Part shown: positions 17,344 to 26,345 of the stretch, piece after piece | Layout of the letters: every line of letters begins with the position of its first letter | Numbering within the stretch: the first letter of the stretch is position 1 | DNA from: Candidatus Thorarchaeota archaeon | Lineage (GTDB): Archaea > Asgardarchaeota > Thorarchaeia > Thorarchaeales > Thorarchaeaceae | Assembly (NCBI GenBank): GCA_029858305.1 | Contig: JAOUFI010000004.1 | Coordinates: forward strand, 1 to 64,000 | Direction of reading: 5' to 3' | DNA length: 64,000 nt | Notes under the pieces: model-generated | Told to the model about the DNA's origin: nothing | What the model saw: the letters and a program-made list of their open reading frames with translations, nothing else | Databases searched by the model: none | Translations under genes and position numbers: made by a program

Positions 17344-18306
17344 CTATCTGGTTTTACTGTATATCAGAGCCTTTACGTGATCCTCACTGATATTTCCACC
17401 ACTGATGACAGCAACTACACTTTTTCCGGAGAACATTTGTTTCATCTCGAGAAGAACTGCAACAGAGGCGGCTCCGGCTCCTTCTATAACAAGTCTTTCT
17501 TTTTCATAGAGAAGGCAGATGGCTTCGAGGATAGAGGATTCGTGAACCAGAACGATACGGTCAACATATTTCTGAATTATACCTAACGTTATAGAATCAG
17601 ACTCAACTCCGCCCATGAGACCCTGAGCTAGTGAGTCTGACTCTGCTGCCTCAACCCAGTGACCAGCCTTCCATGATTCATATACCTCTGGAGAGACCTC
17701 TGATTGTACTCCGATAATCTGAGTTTTGGGGCTCTTTACCTTAACAGCTGTAGCAATACCAGAGATTAGGCCTCCACCTCCTATTGGGACAATAATTGCA
17801 TCAATGTGGTCAGACTGCTCTAGGATCTCAAGACCTACAGTTCCAGCCCCTGCAATAATCTCAGAATCATTATAGGGACTGACATAGGTCAAGTTCTTGT
17901 CTTTCGCAAGTTCCTGTGCATAGTCTTCAATTTCGGCATAGCCAACCTCTTGAATAACTTCAACACCAGCGTCAGACATTTTCTTGTGCTTTTCTTGAGA
18001 TGCCTCAGTTGGAAACACAACCCGAGCTTTGATTCCGAGCTGCCCCGCTGCAAATGCAACACCAAGTCCATGATTGCCTGTAGATGCAGTAATAACGCCT
18101 CTCGCAATCTCTTCCTTTGTCAGTGTCATCATTCTATTGAGAGCGCCTCTCACTTTAAAGGAGCCAGAAATTTGCTCATTCTCAAGTTTGAGAAAAACTG
18201 ATGCGCCTGTGAGTTGACTAAGGTATTCAGAGCGTTTCAAGGGAGTCACTCTGGTTAATCGTCCAATACGTTCTCTTGCTTTCAGGACTTGGTCAATCGA
18301 CACCAT
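17344..18306 (-). CDS. PLP-dependent threonine/serine dehydratase-type enzyme
   Basis: About 320 residues of fold-type II PLP enzyme. The Schiff-base lysine is in SGSFKVRGALNRM, the substrate loop is ASTGNHG, and the phosphate-binding glycine loop is PIGGGGLISG; a late SGGNIS motif holds the pyridine nitrogen site. It has no C-terminal ACT domain, so it resembles the catabolic threonine dehydratase or serine racemase group rather than feedback-controlled IlvA. ATG 18306 follows TGAGG; the TTG at 18330 is less likely. It lies at the end of a minus-strand set with an Lrp regulator and an aminotransferase fusion. Probable reaction: threonine to 2-oxobutyrate and ammonia; serine is also possible. 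Confidence 0.85.
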   Translation of the reverse strand: MVSIDQVLKARERIGRLTRVTPLKRSEYLSQLTGASVFLKLENEQISGSFKVRGALNRMMTLTKEEIARGVITASTGNHGLGVAFAAGQLGIKARVVFPTEASQEKHKKMSDAGVEVIQEVGYAEIEDYAQELAKDKNLTYVSPYNDSEIIAGAGTVGLEILEQSDHIDAIIVPIGGGGLISGIATAVKVKSPKTQIIGVQSEVSPEVYESWKAGHWVEAAESDSLAQGLMGGVESDSITLGIIQKYVDRIVLVHESSILEAICLLYEKERLVIEGAGAASVAVLLEMKQMFSGKSVVAVISGGNISEDHVKALIYSKTR

Positions 18307-18359
18307 ACTCTTTTGCCTCAGTATAATCAATCCACTTACATCGAGTATATGTGTTTACT

Positions 18360-19535
18360 TCAACAGTCAATCACAATGAGAGGAACGAGCATTTCATCTG
18401 GAGAGACACCTCCATGATGTCCTAGCATTTCGGGTGGCTCTCTTCCTGGAAAGCAATTGAGAATGGCATGCTGATCTTTGAAAATGAGCGTGTAATCGCC
18501 TATTCGACTATGGAGTTTCGGATTTACCTCAAACAAGCCAAACCAGTTCTGATTGATGAGGTCTTTGCTCCGATATATCTCACATATACCTCCAAACACC
18601 TTCTGCACATAGGTCTCGAATCTCTCTGTCTGCCATGGACGAACATAGCAGAATACGCTCCTTGAATCGCCGCAGAGTGGAAGAATCAGAGAGTCCATGA
18701 GCTCGGGATGGTCTCGTGTTAATATGGAATTCGCTGTTGGAACATCCATAAAACCATGGTCGCTGGTGATAATCAAAGTTGTACTCGACCCCTCGAGCGA
18801 TTCCGCAAGAGCTTTTGTTTTCGCATCAAAGAATTTCAGATGGTCCTGAGCCTCTTGGCTTGAAGGACCAGGGATATGGCTCACTTCATCAAGATATGGC
18901 CAATATGCCTGAATGTACTTCTTTCTATCAGAATGACCTATCGTGTTTTTGACGCTCTTGAACAACCCATCAAGCTCATTGTCAAATCCGATTCTACGGG
19001 CATTTCTCACAATATGCCTTGTGAATTCTGAATCAATAATTCGCTCGTTCAACACAACATAATAGTCACGGTCCATTTGGGAAGGAAGGGAAGTTACATC
19101 AATGACATGGGAGATACTCTCACCTAAAACATTGTAGTCGATAGTATTGCTATATGGGAGAATTCGTGAAACTAATCCAAATTCCTTCAGATAGACATAC
19201 CAACCAGTTGAAGCATGTTGCTGAGGAGCAAGTCCGGTGTAAATCGAGGTCATTGCAGAACCTGTTGAAGGAGGGAAGACTGATGTAATCGCCGTCTTGA
19301 GGTGTCGTGCAATATATGTGTCAGAGCCACGAGTCTTAAGATAATTATAGCCTAAACCATCAATAACTAAGAGAACAATATTGTCAGCATCATTTATTCC
19401 TGAGAGTGATTGCGAATCCAATGGAGAATATGGACTCGTAACACCACCTGTGGAAACAATGGAACTCATGAGGTTGACAATACTATTAGAATAGTCAGGT
19501 TTCATGGTCACTTCTCTACTAAGCAGATGGTCCAT
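18360..19535 (-). CDS. Alkaline-phosphatase-superfamily phosphodiesterase/phosphatase
   Basis: 391 residues. The metal-binding first strand reads VLLVIDGLGYNYL, followed by a catalytic threonine/serine loop (SVFPPSTGSAMTSIYTGLAPQQH). Later metal ligands are in ITSDHGFMDVP and the C-terminal GHHGGVSPDEM. This order matches type I phosphodiesterases and nucleotide pyrophosphatases, with some likeness to phosphoglycerate mutase relatives. There is no signal peptide, so it acts in the cytoplasm. Start could be 19535 or an internal ATG at about 19505 (MKPDYS). It lies 80 bases from the aminotransferase fusion and may act on the same phosphorylated amino-alcohol. That link is inference. Confidence 0.8.
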   Translation of the reverse strand: MDHLLSREVTMKPDYSNSIVNLMSSIVSTGGVTSPYSPLDSQSLSGINDADNIVLLVIDGLGYNYLKTRGSDTYIARHLKTAITSVFPPSTGSAMTSIYTGLAPQQHASTGWYVYLKEFGLVSRILPYSNTIDYNVLGESISHVIDVTSLPSQMDRDYYVVLNERIIDSEFTRHIVRNARRIGFDNELDGLFKSVKNTIGHSDRKKYIQAYWPYLDEVSHIPGPSSQEAQDHLKFFDAKTKALAESLEGSSTTLIITSDHGFMDVPTANSILTRDHPELMDSLILPLCGDSRSVFCYVRPWQTERFETYVQKVFGGICEIYRSKDLINQNWFGLFEVNPKLHSRIGDYTLIFKDQHAILNCFPGREPPEMLGHHGGVSPDEMLVPLIVIDC

Positions 19536-19614
19536 AAGAGTATAGTGTACCGATGTTATAGCTTCAAAGAAAATTTCTCAATAACAAGGATAGACCTCAG
19601 GATGTCGATCATTG

Positions 19615-22600
19615 TCAGTTTTGACTCGTAACAGGATCCTCACGGAGCACGGTCTCCAAGACATCGATAAATCTGTCAGCATTCTCAATCGTGAAGATCA
19701 GAGGGGGCTTGATTTTGAGAACATTGTTTAGAGGACCATCAAGACTGATCAGGACACCAAAATCCTTCATTCGCTCAACAATATACTTAGTTTCCTCTGC
19801 AGCTGGTTCAAGGATGACAGAATCTCTAACCATTTCAACGCCGATGAAGAGACCAATGCCACGGACATCACCGATTATTGGATGATTCTCTTTTAGTGCA
19901 TTGAGCCGCTTCAATAGGTAGTTCCCAACAACTAATGCATTCTCTTGCAGTTTCAAACTCTCAATAACATCTAGGACGGCCATGCCGACAGCACATGAAA
20001 CGGTATTTCCCCCTGTTGTACTAAAGAATTCCATACCTGTATTAAAAGACTGAGCAATCTCTGGGGTTGTCACTACTGCGCCAATGGGATGTCCATTTCC
20101 AATTGGCTTCCCCATGGTGACAATATCGGGTACCACTCTCTGAGTTTCGAATCCCCAGAAGTGACTTCCCATCCTACCAAAGCCAGTCTGCACTTCATCT
20201 GCAATACAGACGCCACCAGCTTCCCGTACGTACTTGTATGATTCCTCCAGATAGCCCTCTGGAAATACTATTTGTCCACCACATCCCATCAGAGGCTCAC
20301 TGATGAAGGCGGCAAGCCCTCGGCCTTCTTTTACAATACTCTCTATTGTTTCAGATACAATGTGAGCGTATTTTTGCCCTGCACCAATGCCGCTGTATTG
20401 GCCTCGATAGACATCGGGCATCCTGACAACATGCACATGGGAAGGAGCTCCCTCACCACCTGGGCCAGCATGTTTGTATGAACTGATGTCGATCAGTCCA
20501 GATGTGTTTCCATGGTAGGCACCATCAATGGCAATGATGTCTCTCTGTCTAGTGTGAGTTTTTGCAAGGCGTAAGGCTAACTCGTTTGCCTCGCTACCGC
20601 TATTCACAAAAAAGCAGACACTAAGGGGATTCGGAAGTGTTGAACACAGTCGTTCTGCATATTTCACAAGTGCTTCATGGAGATATCTCGTGTTTGTATT
20701 CAGAACGAATGCTTGTCTTGCCAATGCCTCAACTATCACAGGATTACTATGACCCACCTGAGGAACATTGTTGCGAATATCGAGATACTCCCTGCCATCT
20801 TCATCATAAAGATACTGCATATAGCCTCGAACAATTGTCAGGGGTTTCTTGTAGGAAACACTCAGAGACCTACCAATATGCGTGTGGCGAAGGGTCAGTA
20901 TCTCTTCTTTTGAGAGGCTGGGACGTGGAAAGAGAGAGTCAGGAATTTGAAGAATAAGATTAGAATCGGGACAGATACTCAACCAGATGTTTCTCTTGCT
21001 GGGTGGAGCAACCCCAAAGAAATCGCCCTCTTTATCTAGCATATCCACAATCAATTGGAAATGAAGATGAGGTGGCCAACCACCATTATCAGGATATTCA
21101 CCTACAGTGGCAATCTGCTCCCCTTTCCTCACAGTCTTGCCAACAGAGAGACCATTGAGAGATTCTCTTGAGAGATGACTATAGAGAACATAGAAGGGAG
21201 GAGTGTTCGGAGATGTTTCATACTCTACAACAATCGTCGGTCCATTATCCAGTGGTTTTGCAGTATCCTGAAAGCTATGGATTTTGCCATCATAGATTGA
21301 GAAGACAGGTGTTCCGTTTTCAACAAAAATATCTGTAGCAAGATGGACAGTACGCTTTTCATTATCAAAGGTCAGGTATTGTTCTCCTTGGTAGATTAAA
21401 CGAGGCTCATTATATCGCCCAATTCCAATTCGAACACCTTCCGCCTTGAGCCTTTTTGATACAAGTTCCCCAAAGGCTCGATGGTCTGAAAGATGAAAAG
21501 GCGATTGCACATCGAGACTACCAACACTAAGGTCAATCACCGTGCAATTATTCGTATCAAGTGAAACTCCAATAGGACTTCCGAGATTCATTGCATTGTT
21601 CTTCAGCCATTGAATGACCGGCGAAGCAAGAGGACAAGGCTCCAGACCAGCCGCAGATCGAAAACAGTATTCTGCATAGCGAGGATGAATTTCTTTTAAG
21701 AGATGAAGTGCAGCCCATGCCTGCTTTTGACTGATGCTAAGATATTCATTCTCAGGCTCAAGACTTTGTTGATAGGCTGCGATTGATACACTCATTGCGA
21801 GGCGAGTACAGATTAGGGGAAAAAGGAGTTCCAGTTCTAATTCCGTGAGGGGAAATACCGAATGAAATCCAGCAATAATCTGTTGAGCAACATTAATCGG
21901 ATTTGGTTTATCGAGAATTGCATATGTTATACCAATTGCTAGTTCATTGATTGTCTGAGAGAACACCATGTCTCCGAAATCTAGAAGACCAAACGATCTG
22001 GATGCAACATGTGGATGATTTACTAGCACATTGTAATCATTGGCATCATTATGGATAACACTCGATCTAAGCTTGTCACGTTTGGGAAGTACCATTCTTT
22101 CGTAGAGATTCAGGAAGTAATCAACAAGGGATTTCTTGGATTCAATATTAATCAACACAGAGTACTTTTGAATAACTTGAGATGCCTGATTTAGATCCCA
22201 ATAGAATTCTCTATGAGCACCAGGATGATCGAATCCAGAGAGATTATGGGTTAGGATGCCAAGAAACTTGCCATAATCAGCTAGTAGATCTGGCAAATGA
22301 GGATTGACCTTAGCTAGAACCTTCCCTGGGAGGTATGTTACTAACCTGATGTAATGAGACATTCCAGAACTTGACTTTATTCTTTCCATTTCTCTTCCAT
22401 AAACTGATTTCTTTATCACTGGTGTGTTGAAGCGTTCTTTTGAGAGATACTCCAAAACACAATTTTGAAAAATCAAGGTAGCTTCTTTTTCGGTCGTAGC
22501 AGCAATTTTCAGAACGAATTGTTCTCCATTATCAGCCATGAGATGAAAGTTCTGATCCCTTTCACTAGGAAGTTCTCTAAGGCCACCACTTAAATTAAAA

Positions 22601-22668
22601 AATTTCTTGCAAATCTCCTTAACTTCAGAAGAGCTGAAAGTAGGCCGTTTTGAACCGCGAACCTCCAT
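19615..22668 (-). CDS. Three-domain protein: APH-like kinase, M23 peptidase-like, class III aminotransferase
   Basis: 1,017 residues. Residues 1-340: aminoglycoside/choline-kinase fold with HNDANDYNVLV (catalytic loop) and LLDFGDM (metal loop). Residues about 430-570: an M23 LytM-like unit with HLATDIF, LYSHLS and PHLHFQL metal motifs. Residues 590-1010: class III aminotransferase with IADEVQTGFGRMG and the PLP lysine in VTMGKPIGNG. The same architecture is known in bacteria. The aminotransferase part resembles ethanolamine-phosphate phospho-lyases and alanine-glyoxylate-type enzymes, so a pathway phosphorylating then degrading an amino alcohol is plausible. There is no signal peptide, so the M23 unit is probably not acting on a cell wall. 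Confidence 0.85.
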   Translation of the reverse strand: MEVRGSKRPTFSSSEVKEICKKFFNLSGGLRELPSERDQNFHLMADNGEQFVLKIAATTEKEATLIFQNCVLEYLSKERFNTPVIKKSVYGREMERIKSSSGMSHYIRLVTYLPGKVLAKVNPHLPDLLADYGKFLGILTHNLSGFDHPGAHREFYWDLNQASQVIQKYSVLINIESKKSLVDYFLNLYERMVLPKRDKLRSSVIHNDANDYNVLVNHPHVASRSFGLLDFGDMVFSQTINELAIGITYAILDKPNPINVAQQIIAGFHSVFPLTELELELLFPLICTRLAMSVSIAAYQQSLEPENEYLSISQKQAWAALHLLKEIHPRYAEYCFRSAAGLEPCPLASPVIQWLKNNAMNLGSPIGVSLDTNNCTVIDLSVGSLDVQSPFHLSDHRAFGELVSKRLKAEGVRIGIGRYNEPRLIYQGEQYLTFDNEKRTVHLATDIFVENGTPVFSIYDGKIHSFQDTAKPLDNGPTIVVEYETSPNTPPFYVLYSHLSRESLNGLSVGKTVRKGEQIATVGEYPDNGGWPPHLHFQLIVDMLDKEGDFFGVAPPSKRNIWLSICPDSNLILQIPDSLFPRPSLSKEEILTLRHTHIGRSLSVSYKKPLTIVRGYMQYLYDEDGREYLDIRNNVPQVGHSNPVIVEALARQAFVLNTNTRYLHEALVKYAERLCSTLPNPLSVCFFVNSGSEANELALRLAKTHTRQRDIIAIDGAYHGNTSGLIDISSYKHAGPGGEGAPSHVHVVRMPDVYRGQYSGIGAGQKYAHIVSETIESIVKEGRGLAAFISEPLMGCGGQIVFPEGYLEESYKYVREAGGVCIADEVQTGFGRMGSHFWGFETQRVVPDIVTMGKPIGNGHPIGAVVTTPEIAQSFNTGMEFFSTTGGNTVSCAVGMAVLDVIESLKLQENALVVGNYLLKRLNALKENHPIIGDVRGIGLFIGVEMVRDSVILEPAAEETKYIVERMKDFGVLISLDGPLNNVLKIKPPLIFTIENADRFIDVLETVLREDPVTSQN

Positions 22669-22761
22669 CAGTAATTCACGACACTACTCAGGCATACAGA
22701 GGATATAAGCGGAGTGGAATATTTGCCTGGCAGTTTTGGTATTCCAAGTGTCATAAAGGTA

Positions 22762-23244
22762 CTAGATTGAATTTGACAAATTGCGAAGCTCGAGAGAATC
22801 AAGATATGTATCCATGACAAACATTGTCATTGTTTTATCCACAGCAGGCAACTCTCGAAGAAAGTCAACTATGAAGTGATTCATCTCCTCGATGTTCTTT
22901 GTACGTACCTTTAGTAAAACATCATATTCGCCACTTAATACATGGACGCTCTGAACAAGGGGATGCCCGGCTATCTCCTGACAGAATTCTCGTTGCGAAA
23001 GTACTGTCTTACGTCCAGGAATGCGATAACGTACAGTAACAAGAATGAATGCTAGAGTTTCACGATCAAGCTGTTCCGGAGACAGAACAACTGTGTATCC
23101 TTTGATGATGTTAGCCTTCTGGAGCGCCTGAATTCTGTCATGAACTGTCGATATTCCCTTTCCCACATCCTGCGCAATTTTCGCAATACTACGCTTACTA
23201 TCCTTTTGCAGAATTGCCAATATCTCAAGATCTGTCTTATCCAT
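22762..23244 (-). CDS. Lrp/AsnC-family transcription regulator
   Basis: About 160 residues. The N-terminal helix-turn-helix (DLEILAILQKDSKRSIAKIAQDV, then GISTVHDRIQALQKANIIKGY) is followed by an RAM ligand-binding domain with the G-E-Y-D motif (HVLSGEYDVLLKV). ATG 23244 is preferred; the TTG at 23250 is also near the GGAGG. It is divergent from glutamine synthetase and lies directly upstream of the aminotransferase fusion. A perfect palindrome just upstream is its likely operator. Lrp proteins in archaea sense amino acids, so control of this nitrogen block is a fair inference. Confidence 0.9.
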   Translation of the reverse strand: MDKTDLEILAILQKDSKRSIAKIAQDVGKGISTVHDRIQALQKANIIKGYTVVLSPEQLDRETLAFILVTVRYRIPGRKTVLSQREFCQEIAGHPLVQSVHVLSGEYDVLLKVRTKNIEEMNHFIVDFLRELPAVDKTMTMFVMDTYLDSLELRNLSNSI

Positions 23245-23296
23245 TACCAAATTCGCCTCCAGGTACTTCCAGAAAATTCTGTATCATTACAGTCGA

Positions 23297-23317
23297 ATAC
23301 CGAAATTTATTCGGTAT
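23297..23317. promoter_or_regulatory. Palindromic operator, probable Lrp site
   Basis: ATACCGAA, five A/T bases, then TTCGGTAT: a perfect inverted repeat 53 bases upstream of the Lrp ATG. The A/T centre with flanks (AATAAATTT on the minus strand) could be the Lrp gene's own TATA box. A second, weaker half site (TTCCGAATAAATTGAA) begins at 23330. This suggests autoregulation and control of the divergent glutamine synthetase. Confidence 0.55.
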
Positions 23318-23434
23318 AGTCGATATATTTTCCGAATAAATTGAAATACTTTCCCATTTTAGCAGATAAATCATATAACCAATTTGGGCTCATAGAATAG
23401 TGAGAGAAAGTCATTGTTTCATAATTAGAAAAAA

Positions 23435-23533
23435 ATGGAAACAATCCTCGTTTCAGCACCCCAAGGGTCAACACGGGAAGCAATGAATTCTCTCAGTTAT
23501 TATTCACTCACTCCGAATAGAGGTATCCATTGA
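23435..23533 (+). CDS. Possible leader peptide upstream of glutamine synthetase
   Basis: ATG 23435 opens 32 codons (METILVSAPQGSTREAMNSL and onward, ending NRGIH) whose TGA overlaps the glutamine synthetase ATG as TGATG. That spacing favours translational coupling. It lies after a plausible TATA box (TCATATAACC, 23371-23380) and so would be in the leader transcript. No ribosome site precedes it and no homologue is known to me, so it may be chance. Confidence 0.3.
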   Translation: METILVSAPQGSTREAMNSLSYYSLTPNRGIH

Positions 23534-24834
23534 TGGCTCCAGAAGAAAGAGACCCCGAATTCATCAGACTACTATTCACCGACCTGCTGGGATGTACAAG
23601 AAGCATCGAAGTGGGGTATGATAGACTTGAGGAAGTCATGGAATCTGGAATTGTTATTGATGGTTCTTCAATTCCGGGTTATTCTTCAATCAATGATAGC
23701 GATGCGCTCATTCTCCCAACTCGCGCCACCCCAATCACTCAACCTTGGGACAAATCAGCAGCGTTCATGTTATGTGGAGTACATGATGTTTCAGGTTCAC
23801 CTCACCCAAGAGATCCTCGCAACATCCTCAAGCAAATTGTCGCATTTGCATCAGAGCAAGGATTCAAGCTCTTGGTTGGAAGTGAGCTTGAGTTCTTTAC
23901 TATCACAAGAAGTACTGATAATAATGTAAAACCATGCGATCATGGAGGATATTTCTCATCAATCCCACTCGACTCTTCACTTGAATTAAGACGGGAGATC
24001 ATTCGAGCATTGAACGCAATAGGGATACCAACCACATCACATCATCACGAAGTTGCACAAGGGCAGCAAGAGATAGGCTTGCGGTACTTGCCAGCAGAAA
24101 CCGCCGCAGATAACATTATGATGGCACGACTCATCATCTCAGAAATCGCATATAGAAGAGGTTTGATTGCCACGTTCATGCCCAAACCATTTGTCAATCA
24201 AAATGGATCGGGAATGCATTTGCATCAGAGTGTCTGGAGCGTGAACGAATCAAAGAACCTGTTTGCTGGTGAGAGATGTGGAGAAATCTCCACCCTTGCG
24301 ACTAATTACATTGGAGGACTTCTCGAGCATGCAACCACTCTTGCAGCAGTCTTGGCTCCGACTGTGAACTCGTATAAGAGATTGGTACCCGGGTTTGAAG
24401 CTCCAACAGCCATAGCATGGGGATATCGGAATCGGAGTACGATGATTCGTGTCCCTCATTTCAATGGCTCCCATGATGCGGCGAGGATCGAACTTCGATG
24501 CCCTGATGCATCATCTTCACCACATCTTGGGATTGCTGCAATGCTTAGTGCAGGACTTGACGGAATTCAACGAAAGATTGAACCTCCCCTCCCATCAGAT
24601 AGTAATCTGTATGAATCGAAGAAATCTATCAAGTGTTTACCAGTTTCATTACAAAGCGCGATATCATATTTAGAAAAAAGTAGGATGTTGAGGGACAGAT
24701 TAGGTAACTCTACAATTGATTTCCTTGTTGCCAAACGAAGGCAAGAGTGGACAGATTATGTTCAATCAACTGAAGATCCTGGGAGCTCTGAAATAACATC
24801 TTGGGAGATTGAGAAGTATCTGCTAGCCAACTAA
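23533..24834 (+). CDS. glnA: Glutamine synthetase-family ligase
   Basis: 433 residues from ATG 23533 (an in-frame TTG precedes it). The N-terminal beta-grasp (FIRLLFTDLLG) leads to the catalytic domain: DGSSIPGY, the metal ligands in LLVGSELEFF and HHEVAQGQQEIGLRY, the ATP site NGSGMHLHQSVW, then RLVPGFEAPTAIAWGYRNRS and RIELRCPDASSSPHL. The length is that of a short GS-I without the adenylylation loop. Some GlnA-like enzymes of this size ligate polyamines or amines instead of ammonia, so the substrate is not certain. It is divergent from the Lrp gene with an operator between. Confidence 0.85.
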   Translation: MAPEERDPEFIRLLFTDLLGCTRSIEVGYDRLEEVMESGIVIDGSSIPGYSSINDSDALILPTRATPITQPWDKSAAFMLCGVHDVSGSPHPRDPRNILKQIVAFASEQGFKLLVGSELEFFTITRSTDNNVKPCDHGGYFSSIPLDSSLELRREIIRALNAIGIPTTSHHHEVAQGQQEIGLRYLPAETAADNIMMARLIISEIAYRRGLIATFMPKPFVNQNGSGMHLHQSVWSVNESKNLFAGERCGEISTLATNYIGGLLEHATTLAAVLAPTVNSYKRLVPGFEAPTAIAWGYRNRSTMIRVPHFNGSHDAARIELRCPDASSSPHLGIAAMLSAGLDGIQRKIEPPLPSDSNLYESKKSIKCLPVSLQSAISYLEKSRMLRDRLGNSTIDFLVAKRRQEWTDYVQSTEDPGSSEITSWEIEKYLLAN

Positions 24835-24894
24835 TAATAGGTAAAGAACTATCAGCCAAAAGACTTCTAACTCCCTTTCAGCATACCGCAGTCT

Positions 24895-25332
24895 GTGGAG
24901 GTTTGCCTTTTGGTAGCCTTTGAGAATAAAGAACAACTTATGGAAATCTTCAACAAATTCTGGATTGAAGCAAGAAAAGAAACTGAAGTGATGGACAAAC
25001 TGGCAAAGTCGCAGGTTGTTGTCAGGTTTGATATAGAGGACCCTGAAGTACACATGACAATCAACTTTAGAAACCCTGGTCCAAATGGTGAGATAGGAAC
25101 TCTCACTTTTGATAGTGATGTGGAACCAGAGATAACAGTCTGGTCAAAATCCGAAACAACTAACAAGTTCTGGCAGAACAAATTGAGCACAACTGTTGCA
25201 ATGGCTCGAGGTCAGGTCAAGTTGGAGGGATCCGTGTCAAAGGCACTTGGGCTCCTATCCAAAATCAAACCATTATACAACATCTATCCTGAAATCCTAA
25301 AAGAAATGGGATTAGAAAATATGATACTTTAG
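24895..25332 (+). CDS. SCP2 sterol-carrier-like small protein
   Basis: About 140-145 residues. The order strand, VVVRFDIEDPEVHMTINFRN, LTFDSDVEPEITVWSKSETTNKFWQNKLS, then AMARGQVKLEGSVSKALGLLSKIKPLY is that of the SCP2/UPF0 lipid-binding fold, with the typical W-S-x-x-T and G-x-V-x-x-E-G positions. Members bind lipids or acyl-CoA. The GTG at 24895 is one start; a TTG at 24910 follows GGAG better. It lies downstream of glutamine synthetase on the same strand and 13 bases before a metallo-beta-lactamase gene. Confidence 0.7.
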   Translation: MEVCLLVAFENKEQLMEIFNKFWIEARKETEVMDKLAKSQVVVRFDIEDPEVHMTINFRNPGPNGEIGTLTFDSDVEPEITVWSKSETTNKFWQNKLSTTVAMARGQVKLEGSVSKALGLLSKIKPLYNIYPEILKEMGLENMIL

Positions 25333-25345
25333 CTTATGTAAGCTG

Positions 25346-26320
25346 GTGGCGTTCAACATGGTCATTTGTCCACACAGAGTGGATAGTATTGAAATCATCA
25401 CTCTAGTGGACAATGTCATCGAGATTTTAAGCAGCAAGTCACATGATAATTTTGTTCCCGTTCGTCAATGGGTAACAGCAAAGGACGCATCACCAAACTA
25501 TCTCTTTGGTGGCCATGGATTCTCCACTCTGATTAGAACCAAACACCGAGAGAAAATATACTCGGTTCTGTATGACACTGGGCCTTCAGGAGATATTCTC
25601 ATCCACAATGTAGTGTCGCTAGGCTTGGATACCAGTTCAATTGGCACAATTGTGATTAGTCATGGGCACTGGGATCACATGGGTGGACTTCTTTCAATTC
25701 TCGCTAGAATAGGACATCCTAAGACTCCTGTATATCTGCATCCGCGAATGCTTGTTAAACGTCGAATCGCTTCAAAAACACAACAGGGAGAACACATCAG
25801 AGAACTACCATATGTGTGCACTGCCAATGATATCACTGAAGCAGGTGGAAATCCTATTCTAACCACAGAGCCAACTTTGATTGCAGGGAACACTATTCTA
25901 AGGTCAGGAGAAATACCAAGACTGACGGAGTACGAGAAAGGATTTCCGAATCACCAAGCACTCATTGATAATGAATGGAGAAACGATTCAGAGATAATCG
26001 ATGACAATTGTCTGATCTTGAGGACCAAGGAAGGATTGATCATAATAACTGGCTGTGCTCACTCAGGAATAGTAAATTCCATCTACGAAGCAATTAGATT
26101 GACCGGAGTGAATAAAGTGCATGCTATAATTGGTGGTTTTCACCTTGGAGGAAAGCAAAACATTCCCCGCATCGAACACACAATTAGAGATTTGCAAGCT
26201 ATCTCTCCATCCATGATTGTTCCATGCCATTGCACAAGTACTCCAGCTCAACACCTGATAGCTAGCGCTTTCTCAAGAGCATATGTAACAAGTAGCGTTG
26301 GAAATATGTACAAATTTTAG
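25346..26320 (+). CDS. Metallo-beta-lactamase-fold hydrolase
   Basis: 324 residues, GTG start at 25346 or ATG at 25358. The metal motif is ISHGHWDHMGGL, with later GCAHSGIVNSI and VIGGFHLGG. This set marks the COG1237-type group whose archaeal members are linked to dihydropterin-ribofuranosyl-aminobenzene phosphate synthesis in methanopterin biosynthesis. That specific role is only a suggestion, since the group is broad. It is a cytoplasmic enzyme with two metal ions. Confidence 0.8.
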   Translation: MAFNMVICPHRVDSIEIITLVDNVIEILSSKSHDNFVPVRQWVTAKDASPNYLFGGHGFSTLIRTKHREKIYSVLYDTGPSGDILIHNVVSLGLDTSSIGTIVISHGHWDHMGGLLSILARIGHPKTPVYLHPRMLVKRRIASKTQQGEHIRELPYVCTANDITEAGGNPILTTEPTLIAGNTILRSGEIPRLTEYEKGFPNHQALIDNEWRNDSEIIDDNCLILRTKEGLIIITGCAHSGIVNSIYEAIRLTGVNKVHAIIGGFHLGGKQNIPRIEHTIRDLQAISPSMIVPCHCTSTPAQHLIASAFSRAYVTSSVGNMYKF

Positions 26321-26345
26321 TATAAGGCAGACTTGTGCCAGTGTA

